From contig NZ_FNOH01000001.1 in NCBI RefSeq assembly GCF_900106535.1, forward strand, positions 930,001 to 994,000: a stretch of 64,000 nucleotides of DNA, read 5' to 3'. A model generated the notes under the pieces. The model ran no database searches. It saw nothing but the letters and a program-made list of their open reading frames with translations, and was not told the origin of the DNA. The number at the start of each line of letters is the position of its first letter. The stretch's first letter is position 1. The position numbers were made by a program, and so were the translations under genes. This document shows positions 8,799 to 18,184 of this stretch, piece after piece. Origin of the DNA: Myxococcus xanthus. GTDB lineage: Bacteria > Myxococcota > Myxococcia > Myxococcales > Myxococcaceae.

Positions 8799-10217
8799 TC
8801 AGAACCCAATCGCGGGCAGCGGAGGAAGGGGTTTCCCCTCCAGCGCCTGCTCCAGCGACTCCGCGTAACGGCGGATACCCGCGAGCCACGAGGCGTCCTT
8901 CTGACCCTGCTCCGTGGCCGCGAGGACGCGGTGCAGGGTCTCCCGAGCCGTCCGGCGCGTCTCTGCCTGTCGCGCGTGCTGGCCCACGGCTCCCGCCAGC
9001 CGCAGCAGCCGGAGCACGACAGCGGGTTCGGTGGCGCCGTAGCGAAGCGTCTGGTCCGTGACCAGGTCCAGGTAGTCGCGCAGCGACGGAGCGCGAAGGA
9101 AGACGCGAGGGCGCCCGGAGCTGTCTGGCACCACGCGGGGGCCCAGCCGCATCTGGCTCAGCTCGCACATCAAGAAGGTGAGCTGGTCCAACGCCTCCAC
9201 CACGGTGTAGGGGTCGTTGATGCCCGGCGACAGCGCCTTGACGGCCACGTCCACCAACTGGCGCACGCCCAACGCGACGTCCGCGTCCTCGTCCCGCCAG
9301 CGGTCCGTGTGGATGGCTCGGAGCAGGAGGGCCTCGGCCACCTCGCACGAAGCAGGGGAGAGGCGGTCATCCGACGCGAACCAGCCCACCTCGCCGCCTT
9401 GAATCACCGGCTCTCCGATGGCCCGCTCCAGGTGGACGACGAGCCGCCGCGCCGTCGCCACCTCCAGCAGGCGCCGCGCATCCACGGAGACGACGAAGCC
9501 GTTCTGCTCGGCCCGAAGCGGCCACCGCCCGCCCGTGGGCGCCGGCACCTCGGCCGGCGCCTCCAGGTCCCCTGAGCGCAATCGCTCCAGCCTGCGCGCG
9601 ACGCGCAGCGTGTCCACGCGCACCCGTTGGACGATGTTCTCCACGCGCATGGACTGGAGCGTATGGAGCACATGGAAGACGAGCGCGCCTTCACAGACGA
9701 CGAGCAGCAACATGGCCAGACTGAGCGCCGGGCGCGGCGCGCGCTCGGCGCCCGCCACGAGCCCGAACTCGTGGGTGGCCACGAGGCAGAAGACGCTCGT
9801 GGCGACGAACACCGGGATGACCACGCGGATACCCGCGCCGTGCACGAAGTGGCGCAGCAGTCGCGGCGAGAACTGCCCAGCGGCGTTCTGCACCACGAGC
9901 ATGGAGAGGGACAGGACGATGCTCAAGGACGTCAGCGCGATCCCCAGCACGGTGGAGAGCATGTCCCGCGCCTCCGAGGAGGTGGCCTGCCAGGCGACGC
10001 CGCGCAGAACCCTTGCCGCGAACACAGGTGGATCCACGAACACCACGCCCAGGCATGCCCCAACCACCGCGCCCACCACGGGCGTGAGCCACAACCGATG
10101 CCGCAGCCACCAACGGAGCGGCGGTGCATCTCGCGGAGGACCGGAACTGGGGACTCCACGTCCCAGGGCTGTGCGGGGGAGTGCCTGGATGCCCGCCATG
10201 CGCAGTACCTCCGCCAC
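8799..10217 (-). CDS. DUF2254 family membrane protein
   Basis: A 472-residue inner-membrane protein with four hydrophobic segments in the first ~190 residues (LWLTPVVGAVVGACLGVVFV; LGIALTSLSIVLSLSMLVVQ; VVIPVFVATSVFCLVA; LAMLLLVVCEGALVF) and a soluble C-terminal half. The segment VDVAVKALSPGINDPYTVVEAL is the hallmark of DUF2254, a widespread family of unknown function. It converges on the second SulP gene with a 40-base gap and is probably transcribed alone, since the MBOAT gene lies 167 bases upstream. An in-frame ATG six codons inside is an alternative start. Confidence 0.85.
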   Translation of the reverse strand: MAEVLRMAGIQALPRTALGRGVPSSGPPRDAPPLRWWLRHRLWLTPVVGAVVGACLGVVFVDPPVFAARVLRGVAWQATSSEARDMLSTVLGIALTSLSIVLSLSMLVVQNAAGQFSPRLLRHFVHGAGIRVVIPVFVATSVFCLVATHEFGLVAGAERAPRPALSLAMLLLVVCEGALVFHVLHTLQSMRVENIVQRVRVDTLRVARRLERLRSGDLEAPAEVPAPTGGRWPLRAEQNGFVVSVDARRLLEVATARRLVVHLERAIGEPVIQGGEVGWFASDDRLSPASCEVAEALLLRAIHTDRWRDEDADVALGVRQLVDVAVKALSPGINDPYTVVEALDQLTFLMCELSQMRLGPRVVPDSSGRPRVFLRAPSLRDYLDLVTDQTLRYGATEPAVVLRLLRLAGAVGQHARQAETRRTARETLHRVLAATEQGQKDASWLAGIRRYAESLEQALEGKPLPPLPAIGF

Positions 10218-10384
10218 CGCACTGGCCCTGAGCCAGTGCGCTCAGACCGACCGAGCACGGCGGCCGGGCCTGCTTCCCGGCTCCGGCGACGGGGCTGCCC
10301 CTCAGAGACTGGGAACGCTCATGCCCGACGGCAAGGCGCACGCGAAGGCCCGGGGAACTGGGGCCCGACAGCCCCTACGCCCAC

Positions 10385-11800
10385 CTAGAACTGCAGGTAC
10401 ACGTACGGCCGCGCCTCCACGGCGGACAGGTGGCGGATGCCCAGGCCGAGCACCACCAGCACCGCGGCGCGCACCGGCACGGGCATGCGGACGAAGAGGT
10501 CCGACGACACCGTGTAGAGCTTCATCGGCACGGCATGGAAGAAGACGGCCGCGGCCAGCATGCCCCACACCAGTGGGCTCACGTTGGCGATGCCGGGCAC
10601 GCCCGCCATCATCCTTTCGTAGAACTCGCCCGCGTGCGCCATGTCCGCTGCCCGGAACACCACGCGCGTCAGCACGACGATGGTGAACGTCGTCAACATG
10701 CCCAGCGCCACGCGGGGGATGCCCGGGGACTCGGGCTTGCCCACCGACCACTCCCAGCAGCGCGACACACACAGCGCCACGCCGTGCACCGCGCCCCAGA
10801 CCGCGAAGCGCCAGTCCGCCCCGTGCCACAGGCCGCCCAGCACCATCACCGTCATCAGGTTGAACAGCACGCGCGGTTTCGACACGCGGTTGCCGCCCAG
10901 CGGGCGGTACAGGTAGTCGCGCAGCCACGTGGACAGGCTCAGGTGCCACCGGTTCCAGAACTCGCCGATGTTCTTCGCCAGGTAGGGCCGGTTGAAGTTC
11001 TCCGGGAACTTGAAGCCGAACAGCGCCGCCACGCCAATCGCGATGTCCGAGTACCCCGAGAAGTCGTAGTAGAGCTCGAAGGTGTAGGCCACCGCCGCGA
11101 CGATGCACTCCGCGGAGGCGTACTTCTCCGGCGCGGCGAAGACAGGGTCCACCAGCCCCGCGCCCAGCACGTCCGCGATGACCAGCTTCTTCACCAGGCC
11201 CACCGCGATGCGGAAGAGGGCGTGGCCACCGGCCTCGGGCGTGAGGCTCGGCGTCTGGCGGAAGTGCACCATCAGCTCCGACGCCCGGACGATGGGGCCA
11301 CTCACGACGCGCGGGAAGAAGAGCAGGTACAGCAGGTGCTCGATGAACGAGTGCTCCGCGCTCGCCTTCTGCCGGTACACGTCCACCGTGTAGCTGATGG
11401 CCTGGAAGACGAAGAAGGACAGGCCCACCGGCATCAGCAGGTTGAAGGGCTCGGCGCGGACCTCGATGCCCCACGGCGCCAGAAGCGACAGCAGCGACTG
11501 CCGCAGCATCTCCAGGTACTTGAAGCCCGCGAGCAGGCTCAGGTTGGAGACGACCGACACCGTGACGAGCGCCTTGCGGACCCCCTGTGACTGCGCGCGG
11601 GCCATGCCCTTCACGCACAGGTGGTCCACCGTGACGCCCACCAGGAAGATGAGGATGGGGAAGGGCGTGAAGGCCGCGTAGAAGAAGAGGCTGGCCACCA
11701 GCAGCACGCCGATGCGCGGCCAGTAGTGCCGGTGCACCGCCCAATACAGGGCGAACACCGCGATGACGAAGACGAGGTACTGGACGCTGTGCGACAGCAC
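10385..11800 (-). CDS. MBOAT family membrane O-acyltransferase (AlgI/DltB-like)
   Basis: A 471-residue polytopic protein that should move an acyl (often acetyl) group across the inner membrane onto an envelope polysaccharide or other acceptor. It carries the MBOAT signatures: FFPRVVSGPIVR, the ...YDFSGYSDIAIG segment, NFNRPYLAKNIGEFWNRWHLSLSTWLRDYLY, and the catalytic His region LGGLWHGADWRFAVWGAVHG. It starts with GTG, one base after the stop of the tandem-SGNH gene (TGACGTG), so the two are almost certainly co-translated. The pairing recalls AlgI with AlgJ/AlgX, where an SGNH partner completes acetyl transfer in the periplasm. Acceptor unknown; GDP-mannose genes next door suggest a surface glycan. 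Confidence 0.92.
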   Translation of the reverse strand: MLSHSVQYLVFVIAVFALYWAVHRHYWPRIGVLLVASLFFYAAFTPFPILIFLVGVTVDHLCVKGMARAQSQGVRKALVTVSVVSNLSLLAGFKYLEMLRQSLLSLLAPWGIEVRAEPFNLLMPVGLSFFVFQAISYTVDVYRQKASAEHSFIEHLLYLLFFPRVVSGPIVRASELMVHFRQTPSLTPEAGGHALFRIAVGLVKKLVIADVLGAGLVDPVFAAPEKYASAECIVAAVAYTFELYYDFSGYSDIAIGVAALFGFKFPENFNRPYLAKNIGEFWNRWHLSLSTWLRDYLYRPLGGNRVSKPRVLFNLMTVMVLGGLWHGADWRFAVWGAVHGVALCVSRCWEWSVGKPESPGIPRVALGMLTTFTIVVLTRVVFRAADMAHAGEFYERMMAGVPGIANVSPLVWGMLAAAVFFHAVPMKLYTVSSDLFVRMPVPVRAAVLVVLGLGIRHLSAVEARPYVYLQF

Positions 11801-11801
11801 G

Positions 11802-14675
11802 TCAGTTGTCCTCCACGCGCGAGGTGGGGCCCGCCTTCTTGTGGGCCTCGTACGCCGTGAGCAGCTCCCGGGAGAAGGCCCCCGCCAGCCGCGCGTAGCC
11901 TTCCGGTGTCAGGTGGACGCCGTCCGCGTGGCCCAGCGCGGGCTGCGTGCGCTGCCAGCGCAGCATGGAGCGCTCTCCACCCATGGCCGCGCGAGTCGAC
12001 CAGTACGCGCACCCCGCGTCTTTCGCCACCTGCGGCAGCGTGTTCAGCACCGACGCCAGCGAGGGCGCCTCGCTCCACCGGCCGTTGGCGTCCTGCGTGA
12101 GCCGGTCCGTGGGGCCCATCACCAGGCACTCCGCGTTGGTGGCCTTGCGCAGGCGCGTCAGCATCTCCGTGTAGTCCCGGCGCAGCGCCGAGGCGTCCAG
12201 GTCTGTCCGACCCGCCTCGTTGGTGCCGTACCAGAACACGAGCAGGTCCGGCCGCCGCGACGCCAACTGCGCGTCCACCGACGCCGCGTCCATGGCCCCC
12301 AATGTCGAGGCCGTGGCACCGGGAAGGCCCAGCGCGTCGTACACGACGCCCGGCGTGTCGTATTCCAGGGACGCCCCCAGCACCGTGACGTTGCCGTCCT
12401 TCGGCGCCGTCACCTCCACGGTGTGCGAGGACCCCGTGACGGGGAACGAGCGGATGCGCACGGTGGGCTCGGTCAACGGCTCCGGCGGAGGCGCGTCCGG
12501 CGGCAGCAGCTCGCCGTCAATCGCGATGTCCGGCGCGCGCACGTCCGGCGCGTCCAGCGCGTACAAATCCAACCGGCCCGAGGACTCCTTCGCCTCCGGG
12601 CAGTCCTTGCAGAACTGGATGCGCAGCTTCGCGCCCGGACCGCCCACGGCGCGGATGCCCGTCAGCCCCCACAGGCCCCCGGGGGGGGCGTCCTTGGCGG
12701 CGTCCTCGATGGTCCAGTCCCCCTCCAGCGCGCGCGTCACGCCCGCGGGCTCCAGGCGGGGGGAGGCCTTGCCGGCGGCGATGAAGCCCCGGCCCGCGGC
12801 GCCGAAGCGCTTCGTCAGCACCTCGCGCACCGCGTCCGTGAAGTAGTGCGACGCGGTGTGCGAACCACCCAACTGCGCGACGCCCACGCGAAGGGCCTCG
12901 CCCGCCTCGCGGCGCTTCAGCTTGTCGAACGTGCGCGCCAGCGCGGTGTCCGCGTTCTGCAGGCCGGCCGGGTCCACCACGGCCACCAGCGGCGCCCGGC
13001 TCTTCGCGAACGCACGCTGGAGGGACAGGTCGAAGAGGTGGCCCAGCAAATCCGAGCCCCGGGCGCGCGGGTGGACAAGGTCGTCCAGCATCAGCCCTTC
13101 CTCGAGCCAGCGCAGCGCGGAGCCCTCGCCGCCCATGGCGGCATAGGCGTCCCAGAACGCGCAGCCGGCCGCGCGGGCCTCCTCGCGGTAGATGGCGCCA
13201 ATCTCCTGGGTGCCCCGGCGTGACACCACCTCGCCGCTCATGGTGCGCACGCCCGCGTCGATGGGGGCCATCAGCAGGCACGCGGCGTTCGGCACGTTGG
13301 TGCGCACGCGAGACATCAACTCCTTTATCTGCGCGCGCACCTCGTCCAACGTGGTGCGGTCTCGCGAGTAGAAGAAGGCCTCGTTGCCGCCCACCATCAT
13401 CACCACCAGGGACGGCTTGCGCTGGCGCAACTGCGCGCGGAAGGCGGCGGGCTGGGCGCGCAGGTACACCTCCGCCATTCCGCCCAGCAGGCCCACCGTG
13501 TCGTAGACGACGCCCGGCGCGCCCGACTCCAGCGTCATGCCGTGCAGCTCCACCTTGCCGGACGTGGTGAGCGTCAGCGACTTCGCGCCCTGCGGCAGGG
13601 TCACGCGGGCGAAGGCCGCCTCCGACTTGTTCTTGGAGAAGCCTCGCGTGTGGATGCGCTGGAGCGGCTTGCCGTCCACGGAGAACTGCACGGAGCCACT
13701 GGCGGGCTGCGCCAGGAAGAAGAGCTCCGCCACGCGCGAGCCCTCCACGTCATAACGCGTGCTCTGGGAGCCCTTCTCCGAGCTGAAGGCCACGCCGGTC
13801 CAGCCCACCCGGTCGCGAGGCCACTTGGAGTCCACCAGCCGCTCGATTTCCCAGCCGTCCGAGCCTCGGCCCGAGCGCGTCCAGCGGCCCGCGCTGGCGG
13901 GGCGGGTGATGAAGAGGAAGCCCTTGCCGCCCGCGCCGAAGCGCTCCTGGAGCCGGTCGCGCACCAAATCAGTGATGTGGTCGGAGGCGACCAGCGAGTC
14001 GCCCAGGTGCACCACACGCACCGGCGTGCGCCGGGCGTCCTCGCGCAGCTCGGCCAGGGCCCGGGTGTAGGGCGCCAGTCCGTCCTCCAGGCAGCTCCCG
14101 TCTGGCCCCGCCTTGCGGCAGTTCAGCTCGATGTCCACGTGCTGGGAGCCCATGCGCTCGCGCAGGGCCTCCAGGTCCTTCGCGCGGGCCAGGGTGGGGG
14201 CGCTCAGCTCCTCCAGGCCGATGCCCGGCGTGGTGGGAACGGCGGGCAAAGGCTCCGCCACCAGGGCACCGGCGTCGGCGGGCTCCGCCTCTTCCGTCTC
14301 TGCCGGCGGGCGTTTGGCGGCGCCCGCAGCCGCCGTCATCACTTCTCCGGGCGGACGCGTGGCGCGACCGCCCGACAGCGAGGTCGGCAGGACGAGCGCC
14401 ACCAGCTTCTCGGGCAGGGGACCCCGCTGGAGACTCGGGAGGGGCCGGAGGGCGTCTGGGACCGGGGCAAGCGACAGCCCCAACGCCAGTGCGACGGTGA
14501 GGATGAGCGTCAGCCCGGTGGATCTGGCCTTGAGTAAGTCCAACAGCGCGGCATGAGACTGGCTTTTTGGTGGCGGGTCAAAACTCTCACCTCCCTTCGT
14601 GGCTTTGCCGTCTGGAGGGCGGGCAGGCGAGTCCCTCTTTCCCGGCGAGGCTGAAACGGTATGGTGCGCCGCCAT
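11802..14675 (-). CDS. tandem SGNH/GDSL hydrolase-like protein, membrane-anchored
   Basis: A 957-residue protein with an N-terminal membrane segment (TGLTLILTVALALGLSLAPV, residues 53-72), a Pro/Ala-rich linker and two SGNH-fold units. The first has GDS at 225-227, VGGN at 428-431 and D532-LV-H535. The second has GGS at 603-605 (Asp replaced by Gly, Ser kept), YGTNE and DGVH near the C-terminus. SGNH enzymes act as esterases or O-acetyltransferases; next to an MBOAT the likely job is acyl transfer to, or removal from, an envelope glycan. The ATG at 14675 lacks a clear ribosome site and would leave only 44 bases to divergent manC, so the true start may lie inside, before residue 53. Confidence 0.85.
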   Translation of the reverse strand: MAAHHTVSASPGKRDSPARPPDGKATKGGESFDPPPKSQSHAALLDLLKARSTGLTLILTVALALGLSLAPVPDALRPLPSLQRGPLPEKLVALVLPTSLSGGRATRPPGEVMTAAAGAAKRPPAETEEAEPADAGALVAEPLPAVPTTPGIGLEELSAPTLARAKDLEALRERMGSQHVDIELNCRKAGPDGSCLEDGLAPYTRALAELREDARRTPVRVVHLGDSLVASDHITDLVRDRLQERFGAGGKGFLFITRPASAGRWTRSGRGSDGWEIERLVDSKWPRDRVGWTGVAFSSEKGSQSTRYDVEGSRVAELFFLAQPASGSVQFSVDGKPLQRIHTRGFSKNKSEAAFARVTLPQGAKSLTLTTSGKVELHGMTLESGAPGVVYDTVGLLGGMAEVYLRAQPAAFRAQLRQRKPSLVVMMVGGNEAFFYSRDRTTLDEVRAQIKELMSRVRTNVPNAACLLMAPIDAGVRTMSGEVVSRRGTQEIGAIYREEARAAGCAFWDAYAAMGGEGSALRWLEEGLMLDDLVHPRARGSDLLGHLFDLSLQRAFAKSRAPLVAVVDPAGLQNADTALARTFDKLKRREAGEALRVGVAQLGGSHTASHYFTDAVREVLTKRFGAAGRGFIAAGKASPRLEPAGVTRALEGDWTIEDAAKDAPPGGLWGLTGIRAVGGPGAKLRIQFCKDCPEAKESSGRLDLYALDAPDVRAPDIAIDGELLPPDAPPPEPLTEPTVRIRSFPVTGSSHTVEVTAPKDGNVTVLGASLEYDTPGVVYDALGLPGATASTLGAMDAASVDAQLASRRPDLLVFWYGTNEAGRTDLDASALRRDYTEMLTRLRKATNAECLVMGPTDRLTQDANGRWSEAPSLASVLNTLPQVAKDAGCAYWSTRAAMGGERSMLRWQRTQPALGHADGVHLTPEGYARLAGAFSRELLTAYEAHKKAGPTSRVEDN

Positions 14676-14719
14676 GGCCGCCGGCTGGGTCCGGGGCCTT
14701 CAGGAGTGCAACACCCGCA

Positions 14720-15784
14720 ATGGCCCTCTACCCCGTCATCATGGCCGGAGGTTCCGGCACCCGTTTCTGGCCGCTGTCCCGTCAGGCGCGGCCCAAGCAG
14801 TTCCTGCCGCTGGCTTCCAAGCTGCCGCTCATCACCGACACGTCCGCGCGCCTCAAGGGGCTCGCCTCGGTGAAGGACACCTTCATCGTCTGTGGCCCCC
14901 TGCACGCGAAGGCCGCGGCGAAGCTGGTGAAGGGGCTGCCCAAGGCGAACCTCCTGGTGGAGCCGGTGGCGCGCAACACCGCGCCCGCCATCGCCCTGGC
15001 GGCGGTGCAGGTGGCCGCGCGCGACCCCAAGGGCGTCATGGTGGTGCTGCCTTCCGACCACCACGTGGCGGACGTGCCCGGCTTCAAGCGCACGCTCGCG
15101 GACGCGGCGGACCTGGCGGAGGCGGGGCACATCGTCACGCTGGGCATCAAGCCTTCGCGCCCGGAGACGGGCTACGGCTACATCCAGGTCGGCGAGGCGC
15201 TGGAGGGCGGTGGCCGCAAGGTGCAGGCCTTCAAGGAGAAGCCCGACCTGGAGACGGCGCGCGGTTACATGTCCTCCGGTGACTACCTGTGGAACGGCGG
15301 CATCTTCGTCTTCCGCGTGGACGTCATCCTGGAGGCGTTCGCGAAGCACATGCCGGAGATGAAGAAGGGCCTGGACGCCCTGCGCAAGGCCGCGGGCAAG
15401 CGGACCTTCGGCGCGGTGCTGAAGAAGGTGTTCCCGAAGCTGCCCTCCACCTCCATCGACTACGGCGTCATGGAGAAGGCCTCCAACATCGCGGTGCTGC
15501 CGGGGGACTTCGGCTGGTCGGATGTCGGCTCGTTCGCGGCGATTCCAGAGGTGCGCCCCGCCGACGCCAACGGCAACGTGGTGTCCGGCAACCTCGCGGT
15601 GGTGGTGGACTGCCACAGCTGCGTGGTGCTGGCCGACAAGCGCCCGCTGTCCGTGGTGGGCCTCACCGACATGGTGGTGGTGGACTCCGGCGACGCGGTG
15701 CTCGTGGTGCCGAAGGACAAGAGCCAGGACGTGCGCAAGGTGGTGGAGGCGCTCAAGGCTCGCAAGCTGACGAAGTACCTGTAG
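14720..15784 (+). CDS. manC: mannose-1-phosphate guanylyltransferase
   Basis: Makes GDP-mannose from mannose-1-phosphate and GTP in the cytoplasm, feeding polysaccharide synthesis. The 354-residue protein opens MALYPVIMAGGSGTRFWPLSR, the nucleotide-binding signature. It continues with RPKQFLPL, VEPVARNTAPAIALAA, PSDHHV, ETGYGYI, FKEKPD, WNGGIFVF, SIDYGVMEK and DFGWSDVGSF, all typical of the family. It has only the pyrophosphorylase part and no fused isomerase domain. The start has AGGAG upstream. A phosphomannomutase-type gene lies 2.4 kb downstream across a kinase gene, so the two GDP-mannose steps are close but not adjacent. Confidence 0.95.
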   Translation: MALYPVIMAGGSGTRFWPLSRQARPKQFLPLASKLPLITDTSARLKGLASVKDTFIVCGPLHAKAAAKLVKGLPKANLLVEPVARNTAPAIALAAVQVAARDPKGVMVVLPSDHHVADVPGFKRTLADAADLAEAGHIVTLGIKPSRPETGYGYIQVGEALEGGGRKVQAFKEKPDLETARGYMSSGDYLWNGGIFVFRVDVILEAFAKHMPEMKKGLDALRKAAGKRTFGAVLKKVFPKLPSTSIDYGVMEKASNIAVLPGDFGWSDVGSFAAIPEVRPADANGNVVSGNLAVVVDCHSCVVLADKRPLSVVGLTDMVVVDSGDAVLVVPKDKSQDVRKVVEALKARKLTKYL

Positions 15785-15984
15785 GCGTCCAGGTGGGGCC
15801 GGGTGCGCTGGAGAAACGCCCGGTTCCTACCCTGGAAGAATTACCGGCCGCGAACCCCTGATTCACCGGTGACCTCGGTCAGTTGGGGGCTTGCTCTGTT
15901 GATGAGTGGACAAGGGGCCTCTGCACGCCGGTTGCAAGGCCACCACCGCTTGCCCCGCTCCGGGGCGACAGAGGGTGGTGGGGT

Positions 15985-18045
15985 ATGGCCTGCATGCGGT
16001 GTGACGTGGACCATCCGGCCGGGGCGTCTTGCCCGGAGGTGCATGACGGCGTCGCCGTGTCAGCGAGCTGCCTGGAGGGACAGCGGCACGGGCCGCTCGT
16101 CTTCCGGCGCTGGTTGGGGGCGGGGGCGCTGGGCACGGTGTACCTGGCGGAGTATCTCCCCACGGGGCACCGCTTCGCGGTGAAGGTTTTGCACCCGCAC
16201 CTGGCGGCGCAGCCGGCCATGCAGCGCCGCTTCTACGCGGAGGCGCATGCTTTGCGCGAGCTGGTCCACCCGCACGTGGCCCGCGTGCTGGACGCGCGCC
16301 CGGGGCCCGGCGGTCTGCCGTGCCTGCTGATGGAGTACGCCGACGGTGAGTCCTTCTCCCGTCTTCCCATGCCGCTGGCGCCCGTGGAGGCGGTGGAGCT
16401 GCTGGGGCAGACGCTGGAGGCCGTGGAGTCCGCGCACGCGCGCGGGCTCATGCACTGGGATTTGTCCGCGGACAACCTCGTCCTCACGCGGGATGCGCGG
16501 GGGGAGCGCCGGGTGAAGGTGCTCGACTTCGGCGCCAGCGCCATCCTCAGCTCCAGCCTGTCTCCCGAGGAGCGGGCGCGCGGCATGGTGGTGGGCTCGC
16601 CGGCCTTCATCGCACCCGAGCAGTGGTCCGGTGAGGTCGTGGACGGCCGCGCGGACGTGTATGCGCTAGGCGTGGTGGGCTACCTGCTGCTCACCGGGAG
16701 GCTGCCCTTCGGCATCGGCCGCGCGGGGGAGCTGGCGCCTCCGGAGCCGCATGTCCTCAATCCCAGCGTGCCGCCCGCGCTGTCCGCGGTGCTGCTGCGG
16801 GCCCTGGCGCCGCGGCCCGCCGAGCGCTTCCCGGATGCCCGCGCGTTCCGCGAGGAACTGGCGCGCTGCATGGACCCGCGTGCCCGCGCGGCGGAGCGCG
16901 AGGCGGCGCTGGTCGACGACGTGGAGTTGCTGGTGGACATCGACATCACGTTCGATGAGGACGCAGCGCCCGTGTCCCAGGCGCCCATCCTGCTGCTGCC
17001 GGAGATGCGCGCGCCAGAAGGCAACGTCACCATCTTTGGCCAGGCGATTCCGGAGGACGGTGCCACGCCGCTGCACCTGGCGCTGCGGGCGGCGGCCCAT
17101 GCGGAGCCGGTGCTGGAGGCGCCGGCCCCGCGCGTCGCCGCGCCCGAGGGGTTGGACGTTCGCGTGAGTCTCGCGGAGGGCTGGACGCGGGTGGTGGCCA
17201 ACGACGTGTCGGTGGATGGCTTCTTCGCCGCGTGGGAGGGCGCGCTGCCGCCGCTGGCCGCGCGCCTGGGCGTGGAGCTGTCCTTCGCGGGGCGCACCGT
17301 GACGTGCGAGGGCGACGTCGTCCGCCATGTCACGGGAGACGAGGCCCGGACCTGGGGCGTGGCCGCGGGCGCGTTCATCCACTTCGCTGAGCCCGCACCG
17401 GCGCTGTGCCAGTGGGTGGCGTGGATGCTGGAGGAGGGGCGCCGGCCGGAGCCGCGTCCCGATGGGGAGCTGGCGCGGCTGCTCGCCCGGGCCGCGGAGG
17501 CCGCGAAGGACCCTTATGTCCTGCTGGGCGCGCGGCCCGACGCCGACTTCGAGGAGATTCGCCGCCGGGCCAGCGCCGCCCTGCGCCGGCTGGAGGGCTT
17601 CCGCGTCCGTCCGCTGCCGTCCGGGCAGCGCCGCGCGCTGGAGGCGCTGCGGGGGCGGGTGGAGTCCGCCCGCCGCACCCTGGGCGAGCCGCTCAGCCGC
17701 GCCGGCTTCGACGCCGTTCGGGGCAACCTGCCGGGGCTGGCCCGCTGCGTGGAAGCAGGGCTGCCGGACGAGGAGGTGGAGCCCCTGCGCCACGCCTTCC
17801 TGTCGGCCCGGCCGGGCTCGGAGGCCCAGGCCCGGGCGCTCTTCACCCAGGGACACGCGCTGGAGGTGCAGCGGGCCCTGCGCGCCGCCCTCTCTCGCTA
17901 TGCGAGCGCGCTGGCGTTGGATCCACTCAACGTGTCGTGGCTGCGGCACTACCAGGAGCTGCGCCAGCGGGCACAGGGGCTGACGCCTTCCATGCCCCTC
18001 GTGCTTCACGAGGGGACCATGGCCCCTGCGGCCCTGCTTCCGTAG
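15985..18045 (+). CDS. Hanks-type Ser/Thr protein kinase with PilZ-like and J-like C-terminal regions
   Basis: A 686-residue soluble protein. Residues 1-35 are Cys/His-bearing (MACMRCDVDH). The kinase spans about 40-295, with G-loop LGAGALGTVY, ATP-binding K67, DFG at 181-183 and APEQW at 211-215. The catalytic loop reads H157-W-D-L-S-A-D-N164: HRD is HWD and the usual Lys is Ser, so activity may be low or altered. Residues ~391-485 resemble a PilZ domain (DVSVDG fits the D/NxSxxG motif), and ~508-570 resemble a J-domain (PYVLLGARPDADFEEIRRR) without HPD. The rest is helical and TPR-like. The ATG at 15985 has a GGTGG-type site. No transmembrane helix is present. The kinase call is firm; the accessory domains are inferred by eye. 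Confidence 0.85.
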   Translation: MACMRCDVDHPAGASCPEVHDGVAVSASCLEGQRHGPLVFRRWLGAGALGTVYLAEYLPTGHRFAVKVLHPHLAAQPAMQRRFYAEAHALRELVHPHVARVLDARPGPGGLPCLLMEYADGESFSRLPMPLAPVEAVELLGQTLEAVESAHARGLMHWDLSADNLVLTRDARGERRVKVLDFGASAILSSSLSPEERARGMVVGSPAFIAPEQWSGEVVDGRADVYALGVVGYLLLTGRLPFGIGRAGELAPPEPHVLNPSVPPALSAVLLRALAPRPAERFPDARAFREELARCMDPRARAAEREAALVDDVELLVDIDITFDEDAAPVSQAPILLLPEMRAPEGNVTIFGQAIPEDGATPLHLALRAAAHAEPVLEAPAPRVAAPEGLDVRVSLAEGWTRVVANDVSVDGFFAAWEGALPPLAARLGVELSFAGRTVTCEGDVVRHVTGDEARTWGVAAGAFIHFAEPAPALCQWVAWMLEEGRRPEPRPDGELARLLARAAEAAKDPYVLLGARPDADFEEIRRRASAALRRLEGFRVRPLPSGQRRALEALRGRVESARRTLGEPLSRAGFDAVRGNLPGLARCVEAGLPDEEVEPLRHAFLSARPGSEAQARALFTQGHALEVQRALRAALSRYASALALDPLNVSWLRHYQELRQRAQGLTPSMPLVLHEGTMAPAALLP

Positions 18046-18059
18046 CGCGGGGGCTTTTT
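18022..18059 (+). terminator. Rho-independent terminator at end of kinase gene
   Basis: A 9-bp stem (GCCCCTGCG at 18022-18030 with CGCGGGGGC at 18046-18054, one G-T pair) is followed directly by TTTTT. It overlaps the last codons and stop of the kinase gene and separates it from the phosphomannomutase unit. Confidence 0.75.
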
Positions 18060-18080
18060 CCGGCCCCTTGGCCCTCCAAC

Positions 18081-18119
18081 GGGCCAGGGACGCACTCGGG
18101 TCGGGTGCCCCCCTGGCCC
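18081..18119 (+). promoter_or_regulatory. strong hairpin upstream of phosphomannomutase gene
   Basis: GGGCCAGGG (18081-18089) pairs perfectly with CCCTGGCCC (18111-18119), with an inner GCAC/GTGC stem. It sits after the kinase terminator and 66 bases before the phosphomannomutase ATG. No T-run follows. It could be a second transcript-end structure, a leader element or a protein site. Confidence 0.4.
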
Positions 18120-18184
18120 GCGCTCGTGTAGAGTCCGCCGCCCTCTGCCATGCCCTCCGTCGTCACGGGGGCGGGGACACCTTC

